From a virus, in the IMG/VR virus record IMGVR_UViG_3300015263_000282, positions 1-20,800 of that record: 20,800 nt of DNA; one strand, written 5' to 3'. Of the stretch, positions 7,010-15,244 are shown one piece after another; position 1 is the first letter of the stretch, and each line of letters opens with the position of its first letter. The notes below the pieces were generated by a model. The model searched no databases. It worked only from the letters and a program-made list of their open reading frames with translations, and was not told the origin of the DNA. The position numbers and the translations under genes are program-made.

Positions 7010-8280
7010 TGCCGGGAAAGATCTTCACCTACGGCAAGTTCACCGGGCTGAACAACGTCGCGGACCCGACCGAGCTCGGCCCCGAGGAACTGGTTGCCGC
7101 GGAGAACGTCGATATTTCCGACCGCGGGCGGCTCAAGCGGCGTCCGGGATTCACGCAGGTGCACAGCGGGACCGTGCACAGCCTGTGGTCGAACCGGGTG
7201 GAGGACATCGCGCTGTTCGTGGAGGGCACGGATCTGAAACGCCTGTCCGTGGACGACGCCGGCAACTACACGGTGTCTGAGCTCCGCTCCGGTGTCGCCG
7301 CGGTGGCGATGTCCTACGCTGACGCCGCCGGCGACGTGTACTACTCGAACGGGTACGACACGGGGATGATCCGCGACGGGGTGAGCCGGCCGTGGGGCGT
7401 GAAAACGCCGGCCGCGCAGCCGACCCTGAGCGCCGCTGCCGGCGCGCTGCCGCCGGGCCGCTACCAGGTCGCGATCACCTACGTCGACGACCTGGGGCGC
7501 GAGAGCGGGGCGCGCATGGGCGCGTTCATCGAGCTCACCACCAATCGCGCAATACAGTGCTCGGGCATCCCCTCATCGGGAGAGGCCACGATCACGACCG
7601 TGCGTGTGTACTGCACGCCGGTCGACGGCGATATGTTCTACCGCGTCGCGGAAGTGCCGGACGGCACCAGCAGCGTGCGCATCGGGGTGGGCTACTGGAC
7701 CATCCCCCTGGCGACGCAGTTCCTCTCCGAACCGCCCGTAGGGACCATCGTGCGCTACGTCGCCGGGCGTGTGGCGGTGGTCAGTGGCAACGCGGTGTAT
7801 CTGTCCGAAGCGTTGTCCTATCACCTGTTCAACCTGCGCAAGTGGTTCTTCCAGTTCCCGGCGCCGATCACGATGGCCGCGCCGGTGCGCGACGGGCTCT
7901 ACATCAGCGCCGATCGCCTGTACTGGCTGCCCGTGGGCAGTGAGGATGCGCCGCTCGGGTGGCTGGCCGACTACAAGGCCATTCCCGGCACCGACGTGCA
8001 GATTGGAGGGGATGACGTTGGCGACGGCACGGTAGAGTCGCACGTCCTATTCATGACCGAGAAAGGCCCGTGCTACGGCGGGCCGGGCGGTGCGTTCAAG
8101 AACCTGACCAACACCCGCGTCGCCTACCCCGAAGCGGTGTCGGGGGCATCCGTCGTGCGCGACCAGCGCGGGATGTCTCAGTTCATTACGTCCGTTCGCC
8201 GCACCGACAGCGACGGAAACGTGTACACGTCTGACCGTGCAGAGGCCACGGTGATCCGCAATGGGGTCGTCATCCCATGA
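7009..8280 (+). CDS. P22 gp10-like tail hub / DNA stabilization protein
   Basis: A 423-residue beta-rich protein opening with FTGLNNVADPTELGPEELVA, AENVDISDRGRLKRRPGF, a start typical of phage proteins related to the P22 gp10 packaged-DNA-stabilization or tail-hub group. It continues with propeller-like segments (VHSLWSNRVEDIALFVEG, VAGRVAVVSGNAVYLSEAL, GLYISADRLYWLPVG) and an Ig-like stretch around residues 140-165 (LPPGRYQVAITYVDDLGRES). Such proteins close the portal channel and connect it to the tail appendages. The start overlaps the adaptor stop as TGATG and lacks a strong Shine-Dalgarno, indicating coupled synthesis with the adaptor. The exact family needs profile searching; a virion role is very likely. 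Confidence 0.65.
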   Translation: MPGKIFTYGKFTGLNNVADPTELGPEELVAAENVDISDRGRLKRRPGFTQVHSGTVHSLWSNRVEDIALFVEGTDLKRLSVDDAGNYTVSELRSGVAAVAMSYADAAGDVYYSNGYDTGMIRDGVSRPWGVKTPAAQPTLSAAAGALPPGRYQVAITYVDDLGRESGARMGAFIELTTNRAIQCSGIPSSGEATITTVRVYCTPVDGDMFYRVAEVPDGTSSVRIGVGYWTIPLATQFLSEPPVGTIVRYVAGRVAVVSGNAVYLSEALSYHLFNLRKWFFQFPAPITMAAPVRDGLYISADRLYWLPVGSEDAPLGWLADYKAIPGTDVQIGGDDVGDGTVESHVLFMTEKGPCYGGPGGAFKNLTNTRVAYPEAVSGASVVRDQRGMSQFITSVRRTDSDGNVYTSDRAEATVIRNGVVIP

Positions 8281-8456
8281 GCGATCCCCTCGTCTCTGCA
8301 CTCGATGACCTCTTTCGGCACCTGAAAGGCGCCGCCGCGGCTGTGAAGAAGATCCGCGATGAGGTTAGAAACCACCATCCAGAAGCCACGCCCATCGGGG
8401 CCTCGCTTGCACCGCAAGAAAATCGAGGCCATACCGATGCGGATCAACATTCCTGA
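8277..8456 (+). CDS. 59-aa hypothetical protein
   Basis: A short ORF starting in an ATGA overlap with the hub gene and ending 20 bases inside the next gene, filling a gap that would otherwise be empty between 8281 and 8436. The first ~35 residues (PLVSALDDLFRHLKGAAAAV, KKIRDEVRNH) form a plausible amphipathic helix; the rest is polar and probably disordered. GGGG at 8263-8266 is a weak ribosome binding site at a 10-nt gap. No family is recognised. Its place inside a chain of overlapped tail genes supports translation, but its length makes it uncertain. Confidence 0.5.
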   Translation: MSDPLVSALDDLFRHLKGAAAAVKKIRDEVRNHHPEATPIGASLAPQENRGHTDADQHS

Positions 8457-9030
8457 CACTCTCGCGCGCGAGCTGCCGCGCACCCTGCGTAACGGGCACT
8501 TCGAGCCGAACGAGCAGGGAATCTACCTCCCCCGCCAGAAGGCCGTCATCGGCGGCACCTTCATCCACGACGTCTACCGGCCCGGTGTCGGATTCCTGGG
8601 CGAGCAGTGCGACCACAACCTCGTCGTCAACGAGGGCCTGAATGCTCTGCTCGACATCATGTTCCACGCCGACACGCAGATCACGACCTGGTACGTGGGC
8701 ATCTTCGAGGGCAACTACACGCCGGTGGCGACCGACACCGCGGCCAACATCGCGTCGAACTCCACCGAGAGCACGGCCTACGATGAGGCGTCGCGCCAGG
8801 AGTACAACGAGGCGGCCGCGTCCGGTCAGTCGATCACCAACAGCGCCAACAAGGCCACGTTCACGATCAACGCCACCAAGACGATCTACGGCGCGTTCCT
8901 GATCAGCAACTCGACCAAGGGCGGTACGTCGGGCACGCTGTTTTCGGCGTCGCGCTTCTCGGCGTCGCGTTCGGTCATCGCGCTGGACAGCCTGCTGATT
9001 ACCTACACGATCACGGCCGCCGATGCCTGA
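8437..9030 (+). CDS. Phage structural protein, tail/appendage region
   Basis: About 197 residues from the ATG at 8437. I prefer this to the in-frame ATG at 8359 because GAGG at 8425-8428 lies 8 nt upstream and because the extra 26 residues of the longer form (RKPRPSGPRLHRKK-like) have the composition of shadow coding over the 59-aa ORF. The core, with VVNEGLNALLDIMFHADTQI, TWYVGIFEGNYTPVATDTA and TINATKTIYGAFLISNS, is a pattern I associate with a common phage structural protein annotated as hypothetical. It is beta-rich and Thr/Ser/Ala-rich. The last third carries a short duplication (FSASR twice). It overlaps the next gene as TGATG. A tail or appendage component is likely. Confidence 0.65.
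   Translation: MRINIPDTLARELPRTLRNGHFEPNEQGIYLPRQKAVIGGTFIHDVYRPGVGFLGEQCDHNLVVNEGLNALLDIMFHADTQITTWYVGIFEGNYTPVATDTAANIASNSTESTAYDEASRQEYNEAAASGQSITNSANKATFTINATKTIYGAFLISNSTKGGTSGTLFSASRFSASRSVIALDSLLITYTITAADA
8941..8970 (+). repeat. 15-base tandem duplication inside the 8437 gene
   Basis: TTTTCGGCGTCGCGC is followed directly by TTCTCGGCGTCGCGT, two copies differing at two bases, encoding FSASR-FSASR in frame. It is probably a recent slippage duplication extending a surface strand or loop. Confidence 0.6.
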
Positions 9031-10697
9031 TGCCGCTGCACATTTCCCTGCGCGGCGTTCAGGGGAAGTGCGCGCGTTGGCTGCCGTTCGCCCGGCGGCA
9101 GCTCGATAAACTCCGCGCGCTCAAGGCGCGCACGGACACGAGCGGGCTGCACAAGACCCTGCACGTGGCTGACGGCACGATCCGGGTACGGATTGCCCGC
9201 GATCAGGAGTTCATCGAAATCGTGATGAAGGGTGGGGCGGTGCTGTTCACGATCGCCAACACCATCGACGGCGGATTCAACGCGCACAAGCGGTACTACT
9301 TCTACAACCCGGACAGAAACCGCTCCAGCTACCTGCTGGAAACGAATCTCGGGGACTACCCTGATATTCAGGCGATGGACTTCTATGCCGGGCTGGGCGC
9401 GCTGGTGTATCTCGACAACTACGCCACGGTGTACCCGGTGGTAGGTGTAGGCGTGCCGTTCTCGGACCATGAGTGGAGCGCTGGAAATCCGTCAGGGGCG
9501 ATCCGCTACCGCAAGGACGTGGATGGGAATTGGGTCTACGTCGCGCACACTACCGACCAAAACCTGCAGGCGCCGTACTACGTCGACGTGGGGTGGGAGG
9601 ATGGCATGGGCGGCGGCGATGCGACGTTCCTCTACATCGACGTCGCCAACTCGCTCTATCGCAAGGATTCGCGCGAGTACACCTACGCCTGGTCGCAAGA
9701 GGACCTCAACCACACCGGGGTCAACAACTATCACCGCTTCCGGGCCTACCTCGTGTCGCGCGACATCACCGACACGGATCTGGACTGGCGCGTGGATTAC
9801 CTGGTGGGAGAGTGGGAGAACCAATCGGCGTCCCCGGGGCACGTGTTCCGCCGCTTCGAGCCGAGCTACAGCCAGCTCTACCCGGTGTACAACGAGGACA
9901 CGGTGCACCTGTATGCGGAGACGGTTCGAGTGGACGCGCCGGGAATGGATGCCGAAATCTGGCGCTACGACCGCGCGGCCGGCACCAACACCAAGGTGCT
10001 GTCGTGGGACAACCTTGAAGCGCAGTCTAGCTATTACCACCCCGAGGTCTTTCTGCTGGACCACGACGGCAAGACCTGCGGGTACGCCGCGATCGAGGTA
10101 GCGGTCGACGGGACCATCACGGAGCTGCCGGACAACGGTGGCACGCCTTCGGCGCTCTCGCGCTTCTACGCCGGGCCGTGCGACGACGTGCTCGATGCCG
10201 ACGGCAATGTGGTACTCGCCGGCGGGATCGAGAATGCACAGCTCGTGCTCGAGCTCGATATGAACGACATCGAGTTCTACGGAACGCCGAGCGCCAACTT
10301 CGCTTACCGGGTGCTGGGCTTCTGGCGCATTTCTGGCGGCTACGCTGCCGACGCCGACGGCAACCTGGTGGACACGGCCGTGTACGGCATCTGGATACTC
10401 GGGGATTTCAGCCCGGAGTACTACCCGTCGCTGCTCGCGCGCTGGTCATCGGCCGATGGCCTGCAGCTCGTCTACAAGGTGTTCGATGACCTGTCAGACG
10501 GGTTCTTCTACAAGAAGTACTTTCAGAACAACCAGTACAGCTTCAACATGCTGACCGACGCGGACCCCATGACTGGCGCAAACCCGAAACGAAAGAACCT
10601 GCTCGACGGAGCGATCACGATGAACGGCTCTCCCGTTGATCCGAGCTTCTATACGAGCACGTGGGTGTTGCCGCGGTTCGCCAAGGTGTCGCGCTAA
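9030..10697 (+). CDS. 555-aa tail/appendage structural protein, unknown fold
   Basis: Begins MPLHISLRGVQGKCARWLPF in a TGATG overlap with the previous gene. The first ~75 residues include a basic helix (ARRQLDKLRALKAR) and a short beta-rich part. The remainder is rich in Tyr, Asp, Trp and Gly with alternating strand patterns (ANTIDGGFNAHKRYYFYN, VYVAHTTDQNLQAPYYVDVG, EVFLLDHDGKTCGYAAIEVA), suggesting a beta-propeller or other all-beta fold. There is no signal peptide, membrane segment or recognisable enzyme motif. Dispersed DG/ADGN turns (DVDGNWVYV, DADGNVVLAG, DADGNLVDTAVYGIW) could mark repeated hairpins. The next gene starts on its stop (TAATG). A tail or appendage protein is inferred from context; the host-attachment role is unproven. 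Confidence 0.6.
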   Translation: MPLHISLRGVQGKCARWLPFARRQLDKLRALKARTDTSGLHKTLHVADGTIRVRIARDQEFIEIVMKGGAVLFTIANTIDGGFNAHKRYYFYNPDRNRSSYLLETNLGDYPDIQAMDFYAGLGALVYLDNYATVYPVVGVGVPFSDHEWSAGNPSGAIRYRKDVDGNWVYVAHTTDQNLQAPYYVDVGWEDGMGGGDATFLYIDVANSLYRKDSREYTYAWSQEDLNHTGVNNYHRFRAYLVSRDITDTDLDWRVDYLVGEWENQSASPGHVFRRFEPSYSQLYPVYNEDTVHLYAETVRVDAPGMDAEIWRYDRAAGTNTKVLSWDNLEAQSSYYHPEVFLLDHDGKTCGYAAIEVAVDGTITELPDNGGTPSALSRFYAGPCDDVLDADGNVVLAGGIENAQLVLELDMNDIEFYGTPSANFAYRVLGFWRISGGYAADADGNLVDTAVYGIWILGDFSPEYYPSLLARWSSADGLQLVYKVFDDLSDGFFYKKYFQNNQYSFNMLTDADPMTGANPKRKNLLDGAITMNGSPVDPSFYTSTWVLPRFAKVSR

Positions 10698-12136
10698 TGC
10701 CGTCCGTTGGCGAAACGAAATCCGAGCAGTACGGATGCTGGCTCGTGTTCTACCGTTGGGACGGGTTGCAGTGGGTCAACATCTCATCGGTGTGGATATG
10801 TGGCGGTGGCGAGAATCCGGGCGATCCGGGCGAGCCGGATGATCCGGGGACGACAATCAGTGACACGCCGCCCCCGGACGTCGATGCGGACGCGCCGCCG
10901 ACCGTGGGATTCCCCAACTCTCCGACGAACACGACGCCGAATCCTGATCCGACACCAGGAACGCCGCAGGCGTATTCGCGCACGATTGCCGACGGAATCA
11001 ACATCGCGGATAACCGGGCTGACCGCGCCTTCAACACTGGCTGGCTCACGCCGAACCTGGTGACAGAGCGCGATGTCACTGACGCGAAGAATTGGCAGGG
11101 TGTGAACGCGGTCAAGGAGGAAAACGAGGTGGTCGCGACGCTCGCGGCGTCAGGGGGTCACTTCGGAACGAAGCTGTGGTGCAAGGACTTCCGCGCCAAC
11201 ATTCCCGCCGGCGCGGTTCCGCTTGGGTACGAGATAGAAGTCGTGCGCTCGGTGTTCGGCACGCAGGACGTATCGGGCGACCAGCTTGCCATTGCGATCT
11301 GCCGGTGGGAAATACAGTCGTGGGAGATTGACGGTGTTTCCTACGATTCCAAGGCATACTCGGTGAATTCGCAAGACACCGTTCCGGTGCGTGCGCAATT
11401 CAACGCAGACGGCTCGAAGATGTATGTGCTCGGCACTACGAACGACGCCGTATTTCAGTATTCGCTTGGGACAGCTCTCGACGTCAGTACGGCTACATAC
11501 GACTCTGTCTCGCACAGCGTACAGTCTCAATACAGCAATCCGCATAGCAGTGGTTTTGCTTCATTCGTGTTCAAGCCAGATGGCGCCAAGCTCTATGTCG
11601 TAGGGACAGACCTGGATAGGATTTACCAGCACGCACTGAGCACGCCCTGGGACCTATCGACAGCTTCATACGAATCAAAATCGTACAGCCCCGTGGTCCA
11701 AGGCACGAACCCGACCAGCGTCGCGTTCAACGACGATGGGAGCAAGATGTACGTGCTCAGTCTCGCCGCGGAGAAGGTGTCGCAGTACACGCTGTCGACG
11801 CCGTGGGATGTCAGCACTGCGTCGTATGCCAGTAAGCAGCTCGACGTGCGCGATGAGCTCGGCCCGGGCTATGACTTTTCTTGCGAGATTGCGTTCGATA
11901 CCAATGGATCGCACGTGTTCGTGCTAGTCAATAACACCTTCGGGTCGGACGACTTCGAGATATACCAGTTCACGCTGTCGACGGCGTGGGACATCAGCAC
12001 AGCGTCCTACGATTCCAAGTCCTACGCGCTTGGCAGTTCGCTCAATACCGCCGGACCGTGCAACTTTGCATTCAGCCAGGACGGATCGAAGATGTACGTG
12101 ACCGCTGGCACATCCATTTGGCAGCATAGCGTCTGA
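10697..12136 (+). CDS. Tail appendage protein with five KMYV-type propeller blades
   Basis: 479 residues from ATG 10697, in a TAATG overlap with the preceding stop; an upstream GTG at 10661 would only add residues within the previous gene. A short N-terminal domain (1-35) is followed by a Gly/Pro/Asp linker (about 36-95; GENPGDPGEPDDPG). A middle beta domain follows. From residue ~214 there are five repeats, each with a (F/V)xxDG(S/A)K(M/L)YV strand pair, and four continue into a Q(Y/H/F)xLxTxxD(V/L/I)STA(S/T)Y closing motif; the fifth ends the protein. Unit length is 52-61 residues. Blades of this type form surface-displayed propellers in phage and bacterial proteins, so a receptor-facing or fibre-like role is plausible. 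The repeat DNA is visibly less GC-rich than its surroundings. Confidence 0.7.
   Translation: MPSVGETKSEQYGCWLVFYRWDGLQWVNISSVWICGGGENPGDPGEPDDPGTTISDTPPPDVDADAPPTVGFPNSPTNTTPNPDPTPGTPQAYSRTIADGINIADNRADRAFNTGWLTPNLVTERDVTDAKNWQGVNAVKEENEVVATLAASGGHFGTKLWCKDFRANIPAGAVPLGYEIEVVRSVFGTQDVSGDQLAIAICRWEIQSWEIDGVSYDSKAYSVNSQDTVPVRAQFNADGSKMYVLGTTNDAVFQYSLGTALDVSTATYDSVSHSVQSQYSNPHSSGFASFVFKPDGAKLYVVGTDLDRIYQHALSTPWDLSTASYESKSYSPVVQGTNPTSVAFNDDGSKMYVLSLAAEKVSQYTLSTPWDVSTASYASKQLDVRDELGPGYDFSCEIAFDTNGSHVFVLVNNTFGSDDFEIYQFTLSTAWDISTASYDSKSYALGSSLNTAGPCNFAFSQDGSKMYVTAGTSIWQHSV
11340..12130 (+). repeat. Diverged tandem propeller-blade repeats
   Basis: Blade-closing DNA of the type CTGTCGACGCCGTGGGA recurs near 11636, 11792 and 11975, with a more diverged copy near 11465. 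Steps of 171, 156 and 183 bases are all multiples of three. The nucleotide similarity between the copies at 11792 and 11975 is high (CTGTCGACG then SCGTGGGA), suggesting recent duplication or gene conversion between blades. Confidence 0.65.
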
Positions 12137-12807
12137 TGCCCACGATACCCAACGAAGGCGACATCAGCGGCGACTACACGTGGACCTGCTCAACGTACAC
12201 GGATGGGTCGACGCACACCGACTACGCGACCGTGGAGCGGGTGAGCTCGGCGGGCGGCGCCAACTCCCTGTTCGGCACAGACTTCACCGATCAGGACGTA
12301 AACAGTCCCGAGTTCGGCGTGCTGTACAGCGTCAACCCGGACAACGCCACGACGATCCGAGCCAATGCGGTGCGGCTCAAGGTGTACTTCGCGCTCGAGG
12401 TCGACAAGGGAACGGTGCCGTCTGTGCTTCCCGAGAGCCTGGCCGCGGTGAGCCTGAGCGGTCCGCTGGCGGTGGCTGTCGGCGCAGGCGGGTTGATCTT
12501 CACCAGCGCCGACCGCGGCGAGACTTGGACGCAGCGCACGAGCGGCGTGACAGAGAACCTGTACTGCGTGATCTACGCCCGCGGGAAGTACATCGTGGGC
12601 GGGCAGAACGGTGTGCTGCTCACGAGCACGGACGGGATCAGTTGGACGCGCAACGCCTCATCGACCTTCCAAGACATCTTCGGGCTGGCGTTCAGCCGCA
12701 ACAAGCTGCTCGCCACCGGCACCAACGGCGATGCACTGTCCGGCACGGATGTCAGTGACCTGGTGGGCAAGGCCGTCGTCGTCGACCCGTACACGCCACC
12801 CGCATGA
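12136..12807 (+). CDS. BNR/Ycf48-like propeller protein, N-terminal partner
   Basis: 223 residues beginning MPTIPNEGDISGDYTWTCST in a TGATG overlap with the previous gene, without a visible Shine-Dalgarno. Residues 1-95 form a beta-rich domain. Residues ~102-209 contain three blades: LAVAVGAGGLIFTSADRGETW, trimmed here to its key Asp-box TSADRGETW; then IVGGQNGVLLTSTDGISW; then a degraded one, LLATGTNGDALSGTD. The S/T-x-D/N-x-G-x-x-W Asp-box pattern is that of BNR and Ycf48-type propellers. The next gene resumes the same blade pattern at its first residues, so the two products may form one propeller. A tail or appendage role is inferred from context. Confidence 0.65.
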   Translation: MPTIPNEGDISGDYTWTCSTYTDGSTHTDYATVERVSSAGGANSLFGTDFTDQDVNSPEFGVLYSVNPDNATTIRANAVRLKVYFALEVDKGTVPSVLPESLAAVSLSGPLAVAVGAGGLIFTSADRGETWTQRTSGVTENLYCVIYARGKYIVGGQNGVLLTSTDGISWTRNASSTFQDIFGLAFSRNKLLATGTNGDALSGTDVSDLVGKAVVVDPYTPPA

Positions 12808-14261
12808 GCGAATCCACACATTCAGTCGCGGACAACGGCACCACGTATGTCCGCGTTGGGCTCAATGGGCTGATCCAGACCAGCACCAACGGCGAGGACT
12901 GGACGGCGCAGACCAGCGGCGTGAGCACGACGCTGTGGGCGGTGGTGTGGGGAGAAGGCCTGTTCGTGGTGGTGGGCGACAGCGGCGTGATCCTGACCAG
13001 TCCGACAGGAACGACGTGGACCGCCAGGGCCTCTGGCACGGCTGAGGACCTGCACGACGTCGCATACGCCGATAACTTCGTCGCCGTTGGTGACGCTGGC
13101 ACTGTGCTCATAAGCGAGGACGGGATTGCCTGGGGCTCGGTCCCGTCGCAGACCACGGAAAACCTGTGGGGCGTGTCGGCGGGCTCGGGATCGTGGCTTG
13201 CGTGCGGCGACAACGAGACGATCATCGCCGGCGACCTGATCACACTCGATCTGGATGCCTCGCTTGAGGATGGTGTTGGCGCTTCGGGCAGCATCAGCGC
13301 AGCCGGCAGCACCTACAACGTCACGGCGTCCGAGTCGATGGAGCTGCCGAACCCGGCGCTACACGACCTGGAGCGCGAGCCGAAGTACGAGTACCTCAGT
13401 GAGACCGTGCTGCAGACAGACGACGGTACCGATGCGCTCGGGGCATTCGTGCAGCCGGCGGCCGACACCGCGCAACTCAATGACCGCCCGTTCATCAACA
13501 ACGAGGCGGTATCCGACGCGGTGACGCTGAGCTCGGCCATTCTCGGCTACTACGGGCGCACGCTGGTCGAAGCGGTGGAAATCGACGAAAGCGCGGTCGC
13601 ACTGTTCCAGGCGCACGGGGAAATCACTGACGACCTGACGGCCGACGATGCCCTGGTGGTGTCGGGCGTGTGGATCACGGCCCTGTCCGATGGCCTGACG
13701 GTCGACGACACACTCAGCGCCGGGCAGATCATCCAGCAGGCGCTCTCCGAAGGCGTGGTGTTCGCGGTGGGACTCAGCACCGGAGCGGACGCCTACACCG
13801 GCTGGGTCATGAACACCGCCAACTACGCGATGACGCAGTACACGAATTTCGCGTTCAACTCCTACGCGCGCCTCAATGGGGCGGCGCTGGGCGCCAATGA
13901 CTCTGGCATCTACGTGCTCACCGGAACCGACGACGCCGGCACCGCGATCGCGGCACGGGCGCGCACCGGGGTCACAGATTTCGGGGTATCGAACCTCAAG
14001 CGCGTGATCGAGGCCTATTTTGGCATCCGCAACGATGGCGCGATGGTCGTCAAGACGATCACGGACGAAGGCAAGGAGCGGTGGTACGAGATGCGGCAAA
14101 CCAACGCCGGTATCCACCGGTCCCGCTGCAAGCTGGGCCGCGGCGTGCAGGCGAACTACTGGCAGTTCGAGCTGCTCAACAAGGATGGGGATGACTTCGA
14201 GCTCGACTCCATCTCCCTGACGCCGATCGTCCTGACCAGAAAACTCTCCCGGACAAACTGA
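12804..14261 (+). CDS. BNR/Ycf48-like propeller protein with C-terminal appendage domains
   Basis: 485 residues starting in an ATGA overlap with the preceding gene and lacking an upstream Shine-Dalgarno. Residues ~6-145 hold four blades (TSTNGEDW, TSPTGTTW, ISEDGIAW and a terminal blade without Trp, LACGDNETIIAGD). Next is a linker region with two similar units (ITDDLTADDALVV and LSDGLTVDDTLSAG, about residues 270-310) of a kind seen in phage tail proteins. The C-terminal ~170 residues are a beta-rich domain (TGWVMNTANYAMTQYTNFAF, YFGIRNDGAMVVKTI, YWQFELLNKDGDDFELD). The last ~10 residues are basic. Overlaps the next gene as TGATG. A tail or appendage protein is likely; it could also be a spike base. 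Confidence 0.65.
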   Translation: MSESTHSVADNGTTYVRVGLNGLIQTSTNGEDWTAQTSGVSTTLWAVVWGEGLFVVVGDSGVILTSPTGTTWTARASGTAEDLHDVAYADNFVAVGDAGTVLISEDGIAWGSVPSQTTENLWGVSAGSGSWLACGDNETIIAGDLITLDLDASLEDGVGASGSISAAGSTYNVTASESMELPNPALHDLEREPKYEYLSETVLQTDDGTDALGAFVQPAADTAQLNDRPFINNEAVSDAVTLSSAILGYYGRTLVEAVEIDESAVALFQAHGEITDDLTADDALVVSGVWITALSDGLTVDDTLSAGQIIQQALSEGVVFAVGLSTGADAYTGWVMNTANYAMTQYTNFAFNSYARLNGAALGANDSGIYVLTGTDDAGTAIAARARTGVTDFGVSNLKRVIEAYFGIRNDGAMVVKTITDEGKERWYEMRQTNAGIHRSRCKLGRGVQANYWQFELLNKDGDDFELDSISLTPIVLTRKLSRTN

Positions 14262-15241
14262 TGGCAGCCGAAGAAACCGTACAACAGGTCATCGACAACG
14301 CGATAGACCAGGCGCAGACCTACGCCGACCGCGCCAACGACTTCGCGGAGGAAGCGGTACGCGCGGCGAAGTATGCGTCTGTGCCGACGCCGACGTGGCC
14401 GGAAATCGACGAACCGACCGAACCGGCTCTGACCGCGCCGCCGCTCGACTTGGGCAATCTGTTCGAGGGGGAGCAGGACGCCAAGCAGGATGAAATCGAG
14501 GCGTTCATCAACGAGCAGTTTCAGGACTGGCTCAACACCTATTACCCGGACTTCACGGCGAAGCTGGCGAGCGTGGCCGGGTGGCTCGACAACGCCATCA
14601 CGAACGGCGGCACCGGCCTGAGCCCGGCCGTTGAGAGCCAGATATGGGATCGCGCGCGCACGCGAGAGGATGCGCTGAATCAGCGCTCCACGGACGACGC
14701 GGTATCGGCCATGGCCGCCCGCGGCTGGGCGCTGCCGTCCGGGGTGCTGGCCGAGCGCCTGCGCGTGAATACGCAGGAGAACATCAACCGGGATTCCGGC
14801 CTGTCGCGCGACATCGCGATCAAGCAGGCCGAGCTCGAACAGTCGAACGTGCGCTTTGCCGTCCAGCAGAGCGTGGCCCTGCACCTTGGGATCATCCAGG
14901 CCGCCGCTAATTGGGTGAGCTTGATGCTGCGCTCCTACACGACGTCGGCGGATCTGAGCAACGCGCTGCTCAATGCGACGATCCAGTTCTACAACCAGTC
15001 GATTCAGTATTACCAGGCGCGCATCCAATTCGAGAACCTGCTGCTCAACTACTCCAACAACGACTTCGAGGCGAACCGCGCCGAGACGCTGTACAACCTG
15101 GACGCCGCTGACCGCCAGGCGAAGAACCACACGAACGCGGCAATCTCGGCAGCGCAGCAGATGGGCGGCATCGCGCAGTCCGCGATCGCGTCGCAGAACA
15201 CCATGGCAACAATCGTGTCAGAGACGACGAGCGAGGTTTAG
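14261..15241 (+). CDS. Helical internal virion / ejection-type protein
   Basis: 326 residues, overwhelmingly helical: a coiled-coil start (VQQVIDNAIDQAQTYADRAN), a Pro-rich break (PTPTWPEIDEPTEPALTAP, residues 43-61), then long helices rich in Ala/Gln/Asn. The segment GWALPSGVLAERL (155-167) followed by NRDSGLSRDIAIKQAELEQS is a phrase I recall from phage structural proteins lying between tail genes and internal virion proteins. No signal peptide. The start overlaps the previous stop (TGATG). By analogy with podoviruses that place ejection proteins here, it may travel in the capsid and enter the cell with the DNA, but a long tail or fibre-stalk coiled coil is the alternative. Confidence 0.6.
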   Translation: MAAEETVQQVIDNAIDQAQTYADRANDFAEEAVRAAKYASVPTPTWPEIDEPTEPALTAPPLDLGNLFEGEQDAKQDEIEAFINEQFQDWLNTYYPDFTAKLASVAGWLDNAITNGGTGLSPAVESQIWDRARTREDALNQRSTDDAVSAMAARGWALPSGVLAERLRVNTQENINRDSGLSRDIAIKQAELEQSNVRFAVQQSVALHLGIIQAAANWVSLMLRSYTTSADLSNALLNATIQFYNQSIQYYQARIQFENLLLNYSNNDFEANRAETLYNLDAADRQAKNHTNAAISAAQQMGGIAQSAIASQNTMATIVSETTSEV

Positions 15242-15244
15242 GCT

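Noticed and set aside
8359-8436. The longer start for the 8437 structural gene
   Set aside because: The extra residues are basic shadow sequence over the 59-aa ORF, and the internal ATG has a better-spaced GAGG.
10661-10696. An upstream GTG start for the propeller protein
   Set aside because: It would add 12 residues inside the preceding gene; the TAATG overlap at 10697 matches the style of the other junctions.
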